DNA of 64,000 nt from Pseudomonas sp. SJZ074 (GCF_007828215.1 NZ_VIUE01000007.1:1-64000), one strand, 5' to 3'; positions 18,592 to 27,981 are shown, counted from the first letter of the stretch. The notes: generated by a model from the letters alone, not told the origin. Program-made: numbers and translations.

Positions 18592-19326
18592 ATGAGCGGA
18601 ACTATACTCGCCAGCATGAAAAAGCTGACGCTCGAACTCGACGGAACCGACCCAAGCAAGCTCTCGATGGCTCGCTTGACGGATTATCTGTGTGAGCTCG
18701 CTGAGCTTTTTGGCTCGCAAGATAATGTTCATTTTGACTCTGTCACCGAAGGCTGTGTCTGCCTGAATACATGGGTTGAGGATGAGAAATATCCCCACGT
18801 GTTAAACAGGGTGCGCGAGGCCGCTCAGGGAATCGGTCCTAAGCGGGCAAGAAAAGCGTATCAGCAGCTATCCACACTGATGGAGCAAGATCGAGTGGAT
18901 GGTGTCCTGCAAGCAGCGGATGCGAACATTCTTCAATTTCCCAAAGCCAAGGCGGCTTTACCTCCCATGATTGTCATTAAACAAGGTAGCGTCCAAGGCC
19001 GCTTGTATGTGGTAGGCGGGAAGGATGAGACGGTTCCTGTTCGGCTTGAGGGGGCTGGTGGCGAAACGCTTCTTTGTGAAGCCGATACGGCATTGGCTGA
19101 ACAACTGGGCAAGCTGTTGTTCAAGCATGTCCGGGTTCACGGGAAGGGGGAATGGGAAAGTCGACCGCATGGTGGCTGGCGGCTGCGAAAAATGTTCATT
19201 CAGTCTTACGAAAAGCTCGAAAAAACCTCTTTGCGTAGCGCTGTTACCCAGCTCAAAGAACTTGGTGGTATCACCTGGAGCGAGATGGATGACCCTCATG
19301 GAACGATTCAGAACCTAAGGGGGTGA
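18592..19326 (+). CDS. Unrecognised protein paired with a PIN nuclease
   Basis: This 244-residue soluble protein was not recognised. It starts MSGTILASMKKLTLELDG; an internal ATG at 18616 (MKKLTLELDG) is a possible alternative start. The N-terminal third looks alpha/beta with a conserved-looking acidic DSVTEG turn, the middle is basic and helical (GPKRARKAYQQL), and the C-terminal part has beta strands and a helical end. No known DNA-binding motif was seen. Its stop codon is one base from the GTG start of the PIN gene, so the two are almost certainly co-translated. It could be a large antitoxin or a ribonuclease cofactor. Confidence 0.6.
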   Translation: MSGTILASMKKLTLELDGTDPSKLSMARLTDYLCELAELFGSQDNVHFDSVTEGCVCLNTWVEDEKYPHVLNRVREAAQGIGPKRARKAYQQLSTLMEQDRVDGVLQAADANILQFPKAKAALPPMIVIKQGSVQGRLYVVGGKDETVPVRLEGAGGETLLCEADTALAEQLGKLLFKHVRVHGKGEWESRPHGGWRLRKMFIQSYEKLEKTSLRSAVTQLKELGGITWSEMDDPHGTIQNLRG

Positions 19327-19327
19327 G

Positions 19328-19852
19328 GTGCGCATAGTTCTTGATACTAATGTTCTCGTCCAAGCCTTGGGAAATGCAAAGGACGGTATCGTCTTGGTTG
19401 ATCCCGCCACGGGGCACGATATTGATAGGGCGGAGGCTAGAGCTGAGGCCCTGATTGAACTGGTCGACGCGAGGGGCGGGACCGTGTTGATCCCAACACC
19501 TGCACTGGCTGAGTATCTGGTCGGCATTGATCGGGATTTTCATCAGAGTCACCTTGATGTCATAAACGGCCTCTCATGTTTTGAAATAGTATCGTTTGAT
19601 CAGATCGCAGCGGTTGAATGTGCTCGAATGGTTGATGACAACGAACTGAAGGTGCTTGATCCGGCAGCAACGAAAGCCAAGTTACGTTTTGATCGTCAGA
19701 TCATTGCGACAGCCTTGGCAACCAATGCTGATGAAATCTGGACTCATGATGCGGGGCTTTACTCCAAGGCTCAGAAGTGTGGGCTTGTGGTGCGATCGCT
19801 GGGAGATATTGAGCCGGCTCCCGAGCAACTCGAGGTCAATCTCGATCCCTAG
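19328..19852 (+). CDS. PIN domain ribonuclease, possible toxin
   Basis: This 174-residue PIN-fold protein has the acidic active-site residues Asp6 (VLDTNVL), Glu62 (PALAEYL), Asp122 (RFDRQIIATAL) and Asp141 (WTHDAGLY). PIN domains are Mg-dependent RNases, often VapC-type toxins. It is longer than a typical VapC (about 130 residues), with an insertion after the first strand (residues 18-40). It begins with GTG one base after the upstream gene, so that gene is its probable partner. A terminator hairpin follows 72 bases after the stop. Confidence 0.8.
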   Translation: MRIVLDTNVLVQALGNAKDGIVLVDPATGHDIDRAEARAEALIELVDARGGTVLIPTPALAEYLVGIDRDFHQSHLDVINGLSCFEIVSFDQIAAVECARMVDDNELKVLDPAATKAKLRFDRQIIATALATNADEIWTHDAGLYSKAQKCGLVVRSLGDIEPAPEQLEVNLDP

Positions 19853-19924
19853 GATTTATTGGAACGTAGACAACGGGATTCATTTGTTTTCATTACCACG
19901 CGGAGCGTAAAAGCGATCACCCAT

Positions 19925-19958
19925 AAAAAGCCCCAGGTCTTACGACTCGGGGCTTTTT
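19925..19958 (+). terminator. Terminator-like hairpin between the PIN gene and jetA
   Basis: Arms AAAAAGCCCC and GGGGCTTTTT form a perfect 10 bp stem with a 14-base loop. It ends only 30 bases before the jetA start, so a jetA promoter must lie upstream of or inside the hairpin unless read-through occurs. Confidence 0.85.
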
Positions 19959-19988
19959 GTGCTCAGACAATCTTTGAATGTGGCCGTC

Positions 19989-21488
19989 ATGGAAGAAAGC
20001 GCGCAACAGCGTTCAGAACGCTATGTATCCACCCGCAGCCAGCACCCGGCGTGGCTTTTGCTCGCCTCGCGTCGTGCTCCGCTCGTACTGGGTTGCCTAC
20101 GAACACTTTTCGAGCGGGCGCACGATGGGATTCCCATGGAGGACGCGCTGCAGGCTCTATCTGAAATGCTGACTGCTTACGCCAGCCAGGAGCTCTATGA
20201 GATCGACCCGGATGCAACGCATCTCCAAGCAGGTCGTGAACTTCGTGAGTGGATTAAGCGGCGTCTTGTAGTCGAGCGGGAGGGCCGGATCTACGCAACC
20301 GACGCGTTGGAGTCCGCCATCCAGTTTGTCGACTCGTTGGATAGCCGGATCATGACCACTACGGCATCGCGCCTTTCGGTGGTCCAGCGCGAAATCGAAA
20401 ACCTGGAAACAGGTCTGAACCCCAGCCCAACTGGCCGTATTATCAGCATTCGCCGCCGCATCCAGGATTTGGAGCACGAGCTAGCGCAGGTAGAGGCTGG
20501 TCACGTTGTCGTGCTGGATGAAGCACAGGCGATAGAAGGCATACGCGAGATATATAACCTGGCCACCAGCCTGCGCGCTGACTTTCGACGAGTTGAAGAT
20601 TCTTGGCGCGAGGCTGATCGCGCTCTTCGACACTCCATCATCAGCGAGCAATCTCACCGGGGCGAAATCGTCGATCGCTTGCTGGATGGTCAAGATGCTC
20701 TACTTAATACACCGGAGGGGCGTGTCTTCGAAAGCTTCCAGCAGCAACTGAGGCAGTCCGCTGAGCTGGAAGTCATGCGAGAGCGCTTGCGCACTATCCT
20801 TCGTCACCCGGCGGTTCCAAAGGCGTTGAATCGTCCCCAGCAACGTGAGCTGCGTTGGTTGGCTTTACGCCTGGTTCGGGAGTCGCAGGCTGTGCTCCAG
20901 GCACGCGCCCGAAGCGAGCGCGATGTCCGCGGCTTCATGAAGACGGGGCTGGCTGCCGAGCATCATCGCGTCGGACAATTACTCAACGACTTCTTCAATT
21001 TATCGCTCAGCGTCGATTGGCAACGCCAGCCAGAACGCCGTAAGCCTGTCTGTCTACCGCCGGTTGGCGTAGCCATTACCGGTATTCCGGCAATCGAGCG
21101 TCTGCGCTTCAAAGCCTTGGATGACGATGATACGGGTGAGCTGGATCTGAGTTTGAAGCCAGCGGGACTGGAACAAATTGATGACGACTTTTGGGATGCC
21201 TTCGATGGACTGGATCGTGGAGCGCTGATACAGAACACCCTGGCAGTTCTGGTGGCACAGGGGCGACCTGTGAGTCTCGGGGAACTTGCATCTTTGCTTC
21301 CACCTGCCCACGACTTGGAAACCTTTGCGCTCTGGTTGGCGATGGCGCGCGAGGCAGGTATTGAGGTGCTGACAGAGGAGCGTCAGCTCGTGGAGTTAGT
21401 TGACGAGGAGCAGCTACGCTGGCGCTTCAATTTGCCTTACGTCGGACTCGACCACGAGGCACTCAAGGATATCGATTGGGAGTTGTGA
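19989..21488 (+). CDS. jetA: JetA, Wadjet type I kleisin-like subunit (DUF3375)
   Basis: This 499-residue protein has the character of the DUF3375/JetA family: an N-terminal winged-helix-like segment (AWLLLASRRAPLVLGCLRTLF), a long coiled-coil middle (about 110-320) and a C-terminal winged-helix part. In Wadjet, JetA is the MukF-like kleisin that bridges the SMC heads. It is the first of four genes in canonical order jetABCD, and jetB's start overlaps its end region. The ATG at 19989 was chosen; a GTG at 19959 lies on the terminator and is unlikely. The ribosome site is weak. Confidence 0.9.
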   Translation: MEESAQQRSERYVSTRSQHPAWLLLASRRAPLVLGCLRTLFERAHDGIPMEDALQALSEMLTAYASQELYEIDPDATHLQAGRELREWIKRRLVVEREGRIYATDALESAIQFVDSLDSRIMTTTASRLSVVQREIENLETGLNPSPTGRIISIRRRIQDLEHELAQVEAGHVVVLDEAQAIEGIREIYNLATSLRADFRRVEDSWREADRALRHSIISEQSHRGEIVDRLLDGQDALLNTPEGRVFESFQQQLRQSAELEVMRERLRTILRHPAVPKALNRPQQRELRWLALRLVRESQAVLQARARSERDVRGFMKTGLAAEHHRVGQLLNDFFNLSLSVDWQRQPERRKPVCLPPVGVAITGIPAIERLRFKALDDDDTGELDLSLKPAGLEQIDDDFWDAFDGLDRGALIQNTLAVLVAQGRPVSLGELASLLPPAHDLETFALWLAMAREAGIEVLTEERQLVELVDEEQLRWRFNLPYVGLDHEALKDIDWEL

Positions 21489-21490
21489 GC

Positions 21491-22240
21491 ATGGCAGGGA
21501 TCTTCGATCGAATTGCAGGCGCCCATAGTGCAGACGAAACGGCACTGACGGTGGAGCCCATGACGTGGGGTGACGGCATGGATGAGGAACAACCTGTCAT
21601 GAGTTCGGCTGTACACGTCGATGAGCGCCGGTCGCCGCAACGGGTACGCGAGGCCGTACAGGAGTTGCTCAAGTACGGGCTGCTGGAACAGAGTCACAAG
21701 CCCAATCTATATCGCTCAGCGCTTTCCAATGTCGAGGAGGTAGATAGAGTTCTGGAACCGCTCGACCTTGCCATGGGGCTCGATGAGGTTCGGGGGCTAG
21801 TGTTTGTTATCGTTCGCCAGGATGAGTCGGCAGAGCAGGATGAGTGGTCGCATCCACTTGTGCGTCGGCAAAGGCTGAATCTGGAACAATCACTGCTGAT
21901 TGCCATTTTGCGACAGCATTTCATAGCGTTCGAACAGGAAAGCGGTACGGGAGTCATTCAGGCGCTGGTAGCGGTTGATGATTTGATTCCGCAGGTGCAG
22001 CTTTACATGGGAGAACTGGGCAGTGAGGCGAAGGAGCGCAATCGCATCATCACGCTGCTTGACCAGCTCAAGGGGCATGGTTTGGTATCGGCTCCAGACG
22101 CACATGATCGCGTCATCATTCGCCCCATCATCACGCATTTGGCCAACCCGGAGAACCTGCAGGCGCTGGTGGCATGGCTGCGAGAGCAAGTGGAGGGCAC
22201 GGCGACGCTGGCTGCTGATAGCGAGGAGGACATGGCATGA
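21491..22240 (+). CDS. jetB: JetB, Wadjet type I KITE subunit (DUF4194)
   Basis: This 249-residue protein matches the DUF4194/JetB (MukE-like KITE) pattern: tandem winged-helix segments (RVREAVQELLKYGLLEQ about 45-65; ERNRIITLLDQLKGHGLV about 180-200) with a central helix-rich part. KITE dimers bind the kleisin JetA and DNA at the base of the SMC complex. The ATG at 21491 has GGGAG 8 bases upstream; a GTG overlapping the jetA stop is an alternative. It overlaps jetC by 4 bases. Confidence 0.88.
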   Translation: MAGIFDRIAGAHSADETALTVEPMTWGDGMDEEQPVMSSAVHVDERRSPQRVREAVQELLKYGLLEQSHKPNLYRSALSNVEEVDRVLEPLDLAMGLDEVRGLVFVIVRQDESAEQDEWSHPLVRRQRLNLEQSLLIAILRQHFIAFEQESGTGVIQALVAVDDLIPQVQLYMGELGSEAKERNRIITLLDQLKGHGLVSAPDAHDRVIIRPIITHLANPENLQALVAWLREQVEGTATLAADSEEDMA

Positions 22241-25200
22241 AGCAGACCCTCCTCTGGCGTGACAGCGAGACCTTCATTCTCAGCAGCATCGAACTCTATA
22301 ACTGGGGCGGCTTTCAGGGCTATCACCGTGCCGAGATCGATCCCTCCGGTACCGCCGTGATCGGCCCGACAGGCAGCGGTAAAACGACGCTGGTGGACGC
22401 TTTGATGACCTTGCTGTGCGCCAATCCGCGCTACAACCTGGCATCCACGGGGGGGCATGAAAGTGACCGGGATCTGGTGTCCTATGTGCGGGGAGTGACC
22501 GGCCCCGGGGACGGTGGTGTGAAGCAATCTCATATAGCTCGCCAGGGTAAGACGGTAACCGCAATTGCAGCCACGCTCGAGCGTGACGGTACGCAGGTTC
22601 GACTGGGCGCTGTGCTTTGGTTCGAGAGCACAAGCTCCTCGGCATCAGATCTGAAAAAACTTTGGCTGTTAAGCGAGTCCCCCGAGCAGACTCTTGAGCA
22701 TTGGCTCAGCCAGCATCACTCAGGCGGCATGCGGGCTCTGCGTCAAATGGAGAAGGAAGGGACTGGTATCTGGCCTTATCCGAGCAAGAAAACTTTCTTG
22801 GCCAGGCTGAGGGATTATTTCGAGGTCGGCGAAAACGCATTCACCCTGCTCAACCGCGCTGCCGGCCTGAAGCAGCTCAATAGTATTGATGAGATCTTTC
22901 GAGAGTTGGTGCTGGATGACCGCTCCGCCTTCGAGCGGGCTGCCGAGGTCGCCAGCAGCTTCGATGATCTAACTGACATCCACCGAGAGCTGGAAACCGC
23001 TAGAAAGCAACAGCGCTCATTGCAACCGGTCGCCGATGGCTGGGAGCGCTATGGGGCCTTGCAAGAACAGCTGCAGGATAAACAAGCTCTCGAAGGCATT
23101 CTTCCGGTCTGGTTTGCCGAGCAGGGTTATCGCCTGTGGTTGGCTGAAACCAATAGGCTCGAGAAGGAACACAAACAGGCCGAACTGGATCAGGAGCAGT
23201 TTAAGAGTCAGCTTGAGATCCAGAAGGGCGTGGTCGATCAACATCATCAGCGCTATCTGCGAGTAGGCGGCGCAGGGATAGATCAATTACGCGAGCGCAT
23301 CGGTGATTGGGTCAGGGAGTGCGATAAGCGCAGCCTGAAAGCCGAGCAATACCAACGCTTGGCCAAAGGGCTTGGACTATCGGATGAGTTATCGGCCGCT
23401 GCTCTCAAGGAGAATCAGCAGCAGATCGCGGCACGATTGGAAATACTGACCCAGCAAATTAATGCCGCGCGCCAAAAGGCGTTCAACGCAGGCGTCGTCC
23501 AGCAGGAGCTGAATGGTCGTCTACAGACTTTACAGCAGGAGTGTGCTGAGGTTGAGAGACGGCCAGGCTCGAACCTGCCCGGGCACTTTCATGCTTTTCG
23601 AAGCGATCTGGCGCAGGAGCTTGGAGTCGATGAGTCGGCTCTGCCTTTTGTTGCCGAGTTGGTTCAGGTCAAGCCCGAGGAGCTGGCCTGGCGGGGTGCC
23701 ATCGAGCGGGCCATCGGTAGCCACCGGCTACGTATCCTGGTGCCGCAGGGGTCATCCCAGGCTGCACTGCGCTGGGTGAACCAACGGCACAACCGCTTGC
23801 ATGTGCGCCTGTTGGAGGTAAACGAGCGGTCTTCGCGATCAGTGTTCTTTGATGATGGTTTTACCCGCAAGTTAACCTTCAAGGAGCATCCGTACCGAGA
23901 AGCTGTAAAGGCACTACTGGCGGACAATGATCGCCACTGCGTCGAAAGCACGGAGCAATTACGTCATACCCCTCACGCCATGACGGCCCAGGGGTTGATG
24001 TCGGGTAAAGAACGCTTCTTCGACAAGCAGGATCAAAAGCGCCTGGATGAAGACTGGCTGACTGGCTTCGATAACCGCGACCGTCTGGCCTTCTTGGCTG
24101 AGCAAATTCGCGAGGTCAATGAACAGCTCGCGCCTGCCAGGCTGGCCTTGGATGCTGCCCAGAGCGGTGTCCGTCAGTTGGAGACTCGAGCTTCGCTGCT
24201 GCAACGCGTCGAAGAACTGCAGTTCGAGGAAATTGATCTGCCGGGCGCCGAGCGTCAGCTGGAGTCGTTGCGTACTCAGTTGGGCACCCTTACGCGCCCC
24301 GATTCTGACCTTGCGATGATCAAGGCTGAGCTGGATGAAGCCGAGGCCCTGCAGGATTCTCTGGATCAGCAGCTGCGCCAACGGATCGAGCAGCGTGTAC
24401 GGTTGAGAACTCAGTTTGACCAGGCCGCATCCGCTACTCGTAAGGCCTATCACAGTGCCGAGAAGGGGCTAAGTGATACGCAGCGTGAACTGGCACAAGC
24501 GCATTTCCCGACCCTGACCGCCGATGACCTCGGCGATATTGTCGAGCTGGAGCGCAAGCATACGCGTGAGCTGCAAGGACAGCTCAAAGCGCTCGGCGAG
24601 AAACTGGGCGACCAGAAAACAGAGCTTGCCAAACGTATGTCTGACGCCCTGAAGATAGATACCGGGGCGCTTGCAGAGGTCGGGCGAGAGCTGATGGATG
24701 TACCCAAATATCTGGAGCGTCTACGTGTGCTAACCGAGGAAGCCCTACCCGAGAAACTCAAGCGCTTCCTGGAATACCTCAATCGTTCCTCGGATGACGG
24801 CGTCACCCAACTGCTCAGCTATATCGACCATGAAGTCTCTATGATTGAGGAGCGCCTGGATGACCTGAACAGTACGATGCAGCGTGTCGATTTCCAGCCC
24901 GGGCGCTATTTGCGCTTGGTTGCAAAAAAGGTCATCCATGAAAGTCTGCGCACCCTGCAACACGCTCAGCGCCAACTGAACTCGGCGCGTTTCATCGATG
25001 ATGAGGGCGAGAGCCATTACAAGGCATTGCAGGAGCTCGTCGGACTGCTCAAGGACGCCTGTGAACACAACAGGAATCAGGGGGCAAAGGCGCTTCTGGA
25101 TCCGCGCTTTCGCCTGGAATTCGCGGTATCGGTGATTGATCGAGAAAGCAGGAGCGTCATCGAGACCCGAACAGGCTCTCAAGGTGGTAGCGGTGGCGAG

Positions 25201-25542
25201 AAGGAGATCATCGCCTCCTATGTACTGACCGCTTCTCTCAGTTATGCGCTCTGTCCCGACGGCAGCAGCCGGCCGTTGTTCGGCACCATCGTACTCGACG
25301 AGGCGTTCTCGCGCAGTTCTCATGCGGTTGCCGGTCGGATCATCGCGGCGCTGAAGGAGTTTGGCCTACACGCTGTCTTCATTACGCCCAACAAGGAAAT
25401 GCGCCTGTTACGCCATCACACTCGCTCGGCAGTCGTCGTTCATCGGCGTGGCATGGAATCCAGTCTGGTTTCCCTGAGCTGGGAAGCGTTGGATGAGCAT
25501 CATCAACAGCGTATCAAGGCCATGCATGAAGTCGCCCACTGA
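22237..25542 (+). CDS. jetC: JetC, Wadjet type I SMC-like ATPase
   Basis: This 1101-residue SMC/MukB-like ATPase has a Walker A motif GPTGSGKT (43-50), long coiled-coil arms (about 280-450 and 640-860) around a hinge region, the ABC signature GSQGGSGGEKE (980-990) and Walker B IVLDEAF (Asp1021, Glu1022). In Wadjet it extrudes loops on circular DNA until JetD can cut. It is tightly coupled to its neighbours, overlapping jetB by 4 bases and jetD by 17. All ATPase motifs look intact, so the motor is probably functional. Confidence 0.95.
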   Translation: MKQTLLWRDSETFILSSIELYNWGGFQGYHRAEIDPSGTAVIGPTGSGKTTLVDALMTLLCANPRYNLASTGGHESDRDLVSYVRGVTGPGDGGVKQSHIARQGKTVTAIAATLERDGTQVRLGAVLWFESTSSSASDLKKLWLLSESPEQTLEHWLSQHHSGGMRALRQMEKEGTGIWPYPSKKTFLARLRDYFEVGENAFTLLNRAAGLKQLNSIDEIFRELVLDDRSAFERAAEVASSFDDLTDIHRELETARKQQRSLQPVADGWERYGALQEQLQDKQALEGILPVWFAEQGYRLWLAETNRLEKEHKQAELDQEQFKSQLEIQKGVVDQHHQRYLRVGGAGIDQLRERIGDWVRECDKRSLKAEQYQRLAKGLGLSDELSAAALKENQQQIAARLEILTQQINAARQKAFNAGVVQQELNGRLQTLQQECAEVERRPGSNLPGHFHAFRSDLAQELGVDESALPFVAELVQVKPEELAWRGAIERAIGSHRLRILVPQGSSQAALRWVNQRHNRLHVRLLEVNERSSRSVFFDDGFTRKLTFKEHPYREAVKALLADNDRHCVESTEQLRHTPHAMTAQGLMSGKERFFDKQDQKRLDEDWLTGFDNRDRLAFLAEQIREVNEQLAPARLALDAAQSGVRQLETRASLLQRVEELQFEEIDLPGAERQLESLRTQLGTLTRPDSDLAMIKAELDEAEALQDSLDQQLRQRIEQRVRLRTQFDQAASATRKAYHSAEKGLSDTQRELAQAHFPTLTADDLGDIVELERKHTRELQGQLKALGEKLGDQKTELAKRMSDALKIDTGALAEVGRELMDVPKYLERLRVLTEEALPEKLKRFLEYLNRSSDDGVTQLLSYIDHEVSMIEERLDDLNSTMQRVDFQPGRYLRLVAKKVIHESLRTLQHAQRQLNSARFIDDEGESHYKALQELVGLLKDACEHNRNQGAKALLDPRFRLEFAVSVIDRESRSVIETRTGSQGGSGGEKEIIASYVLTASLSYALCPDGSSRPLFGTIVLDEAFSRSSHAVAGRIIAALKEFGLHAVFITPNKEMRLLRHHTRSAVVVHRRGMESSLVSLSWEALDEHHQQRIKAMHEVAH

Positions 25543-26683
25543 GATCGGCCGCAACTTGGCCAGACAATGGCAGCGCTCCAGTGTTCGGTTGGACCGTTTG
25601 CTCAATCCCGCTAGTTGGCCGCAAAGCCTCAGCATCGGTAAGCCTTCGGCACGACTCTTCACTGACAATATCCAGGCGGTGCTCCGGCATGTGGAAAACT
25701 GGCGGGGCGTGAACGTGGGTAAGGTCGACTGGGAACCCGTCAGCTACCGAGCAGGGCTGGCCCCCATTTCCTTGCCGATGCGCTGGCACTTGCGCAGTCC
25801 CTCCGAATGGGTTGCCGCGACCAATGATCCAATGGTCAGCCAGGAATACGCTCAACTCGAGTATCTGGTCGAGCAGGTAGACAGCGCCTTTCATGCGTTG
25901 CTGGTGGCACAACGGAGCTTGTGGTTAACGAAGCCGTCTGAAGAAGTCGTCGCCACGGCGCGACTCGCCACCCGGTTGTCGCCGGGCTGCGCTCAAGGCC
26001 GTCCACTGCGCCTGCTTGCCGAGCACGGCGTAGACACCAAGTTTTTCGAGCGCAACGCCAGCTTACTGACCAAGCTCCTCGACGAGCGCTTCGAAGGCGC
26101 GGCGTCCGAACAAGGCTTGGCGACGTTTCTGGATGCCTTTGAAGAAGCCAATCATTGGGTTCTGATCGTTCCTCTTCAGCCTGAGCTGTTGCCCTTCAAG
26201 CGGCTTAGGCTCAGCACTGCGGAGCTGGCCGAGACCCCACTTCCCGGTTCTCGATTGCTCGTGGTGGAAAATGAGCAATGCATTCACTTGCTGCCAGAAA
26301 CCTTACCGGACACCCTGGCTGTATTGGGCGCAGGACTCGATTTGCAGTGGTTGGCATCTGCACACTTGGCCGGGAAACAGATCGCTTACTGGGGCGATAT
26401 GGACACCTGGGGCTTGCTGATGCTGGCGCGAGCGAGACTCCATCAACCCGCAGTCCAGGCACTATTGATGGAACAGGAGCTGTTTGAACAGCACTCGTTG
26501 GGTAACGCAGTCGTTGAGCCAACCAAAGCTCCAGAGTTGGCTCCGCCTGGTTTGCTGGCTGACGAAGCGGGTTTCTATCGGTATCTGCTGGTGCAAGAAC
26601 GAGGACGTCTCGAGCAGGAGTATCTGCCAAAGGCACGAGTGGAGCGGGCTATCAGGGAGTGGGTTCGAAAGATCCCCGTATAG
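25526..26683 (+). CDS. jetD: JetD, Wadjet type I TOPRIM nuclease
   Basis: This 385-residue protein has an N-terminal DUF3322-like part and a C-terminal DUF2220/TOPRIM domain. TOPRIM acidic residues are visible: Glu248 (VVENE) and the DxD pair Asp291 and Asp293 (YWGDMDTWG). JetD is the nuclease that cleaves DNA captured by JetABC, which gives plasmid restriction. The ATG at 25526 overlaps the end of jetC by 17 bases; the open frame back to 25493 would overlap more. It is the last jet gene. Confidence 0.93.
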   Translation: MKSPTEIGRNLARQWQRSSVRLDRLLNPASWPQSLSIGKPSARLFTDNIQAVLRHVENWRGVNVGKVDWEPVSYRAGLAPISLPMRWHLRSPSEWVAATNDPMVSQEYAQLEYLVEQVDSAFHALLVAQRSLWLTKPSEEVVATARLATRLSPGCAQGRPLRLLAEHGVDTKFFERNASLLTKLLDERFEGAASEQGLATFLDAFEEANHWVLIVPLQPELLPFKRLRLSTAELAETPLPGSRLLVVENEQCIHLLPETLPDTLAVLGAGLDLQWLASAHLAGKQIAYWGDMDTWGLLMLARARLHQPAVQALLMEQELFEQHSLGNAVVEPTKAPELAPPGLLADEAGFYRYLLVQERGRLEQEYLPKARVERAIREWVRKIPV

Positions 26684-26799
26684 AGCTGCTGATAGGGAGT
26701 CAACGGTTGCTCAGCCGCCGTTAAGCAAACTTCCTGAAGTTTTGGGGCAGGGAGCACGGGATAATGCCGGGCAATGCGCAATTGCGATTTCGCGAGTGG

Positions 26800-27804
26800 T
26801 CAATGTTTCTTTTTTTGACTGTTCAGGCGCTTTTCCAAACGCTCCAGCTCTGCCAACTCTTGGGCATCGGTGGCTAGGGCTTCGGCCTGTCGGCGGTGCT
26901 GGTCGAACTGCTCGTATCGCTCATGTACCAGCTGTTTCATTTGTTCATGGCTGACGCTGCCTGCGGTGCGCAGGAGCGGTTGCTCGTTGAAGGCCATAAA
27001 GCTGTCAATGTATTGCCGCCAGTCGGCGAGCATTAGGTGCTTACGCTGCTCGGCGCGTAGTTCTGCGAAGTCCAGGAACATGCCAACCAGGCGATTGAGC
27101 TGGTCTAGCTCCTCGGCGTTCAGGTAGTTCTTGGCCACCACAACATCGGCCTTGCGCACCCGGTCGCCCTTGAAGCTGAGCAGGTTCATGTTGGGGGCGC
27201 GGCCATCGGCACGGTGCACGATCAGCTCGGCTGCGGTGTGGCCGGTTACGGCGAAAAACAGCTTGTTCTGCACTTCGGCAAAGAGCCAGGCGGTGTCCTG
27301 CTCATTAGCTCGGTAATCCTCGGCCAGGGTGAAGAGGTCGCGTACCTTCTGGTAGAAACGCTTCTCCGAGGCCTGTATGTCGCGGATGCGCTTGAGCAGT
27401 TCATCGAAGTAGTCCCAGCGGGGCTCTTTTAGCCGGGCATCGTCCATCACGAAACCCTTCTGCAAGTACTCACCTAGGGTGCGGGTGGCCCACTGACGGA
27501 ACTGGGTACCACGCGTTGAGCGCACCCGGTAGCCTACGGCGATAATCATCGGCAGGGCGTAAAGATGGGTCAGGTAATCTTTGCCATCGGCGGCAGTAGT
27601 AAACTTCTGGTTTACAACTGCCCGTTGAGCCAGTTCCCCATCAGTGATGATGGCTTGGATATGCTTGCCAATGTTCTGCTTGCTGGTCTGGTACAGCTCG
27701 GCCATTTCCAGTTGTGTCAGCCAGACTTGGCCATCCATTTCACGCAAGGTGAACTGCGCCAGACCGTCTTCTGTGCTGTAGAGAATTAGCTCGCTATTTG
27801 CCAT
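26800..27804 (-). CDS. RhuM family protein
   Basis: This 334-residue protein matches the RhuM (virulence protein) family: an N-terminal KilA-N/Bro-like winged segment (WLTQLEMAELYQTSKQNIGKHIQAI), YRVRSTRGTQFRQWATRTL, and a C-terminal Fic-associated-like region (ELIVHRADGRAPNMNL, KNYLNAEELDQLNRLV). RhuM genes are common on pathogenicity and defence islands; the biochemical role is unknown. GGAG lies 9 bases before the ATG. It is convergent with the Wadjet operon and next to tRNA-Arg. Confidence 0.87.
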   Translation of the reverse strand: MANSELILYSTEDGLAQFTLREMDGQVWLTQLEMAELYQTSKQNIGKHIQAIITDGELAQRAVVNQKFTTAADGKDYLTHLYALPMIIAVGYRVRSTRGTQFRQWATRTLGEYLQKGFVMDDARLKEPRWDYFDELLKRIRDIQASEKRFYQKVRDLFTLAEDYRANEQDTAWLFAEVQNKLFFAVTGHTAAELIVHRADGRAPNMNLLSFKGDRVRKADVVVAKNYLNAEELDQLNRLVGMFLDFAELRAEQRKHLMLADWRQYIDSFMAFNEQPLLRTAGSVSHEQMKQLVHERYEQFDQHRRQAEALATDAQELAELERLEKRLNSQKKKH

Positions 27805-27910
27805 CAGGCGATCTCCAGTTCATCTCCCTTGACGGCGCTTGCCGGTGAGCAGTAGCTGCATAACTGCTACCTTTTCCTGCCGATTTTAAAAGCGAGAGAT
27901 AATCAGAAAC

Positions 27911-27939
27911 GGCAGAGCCCGCACGGAGCGGGCTCTGTC
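27911..27939 (-). terminator. Terminator-like hairpin downstream of tRNA-Arg
   Basis: Arms GGCAGAGCCCGC and GCGGGCTCTGTC with a five-base loop lie about 43 bases beyond the tRNA 3' end on the minus strand. It probably ends the tRNA transcript; the T tract is weak. Confidence 0.65.
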
Positions 27940-27981
27940 GAGCGTTTCGTAGACATCTATAGACAACTAGAAACAATTATC

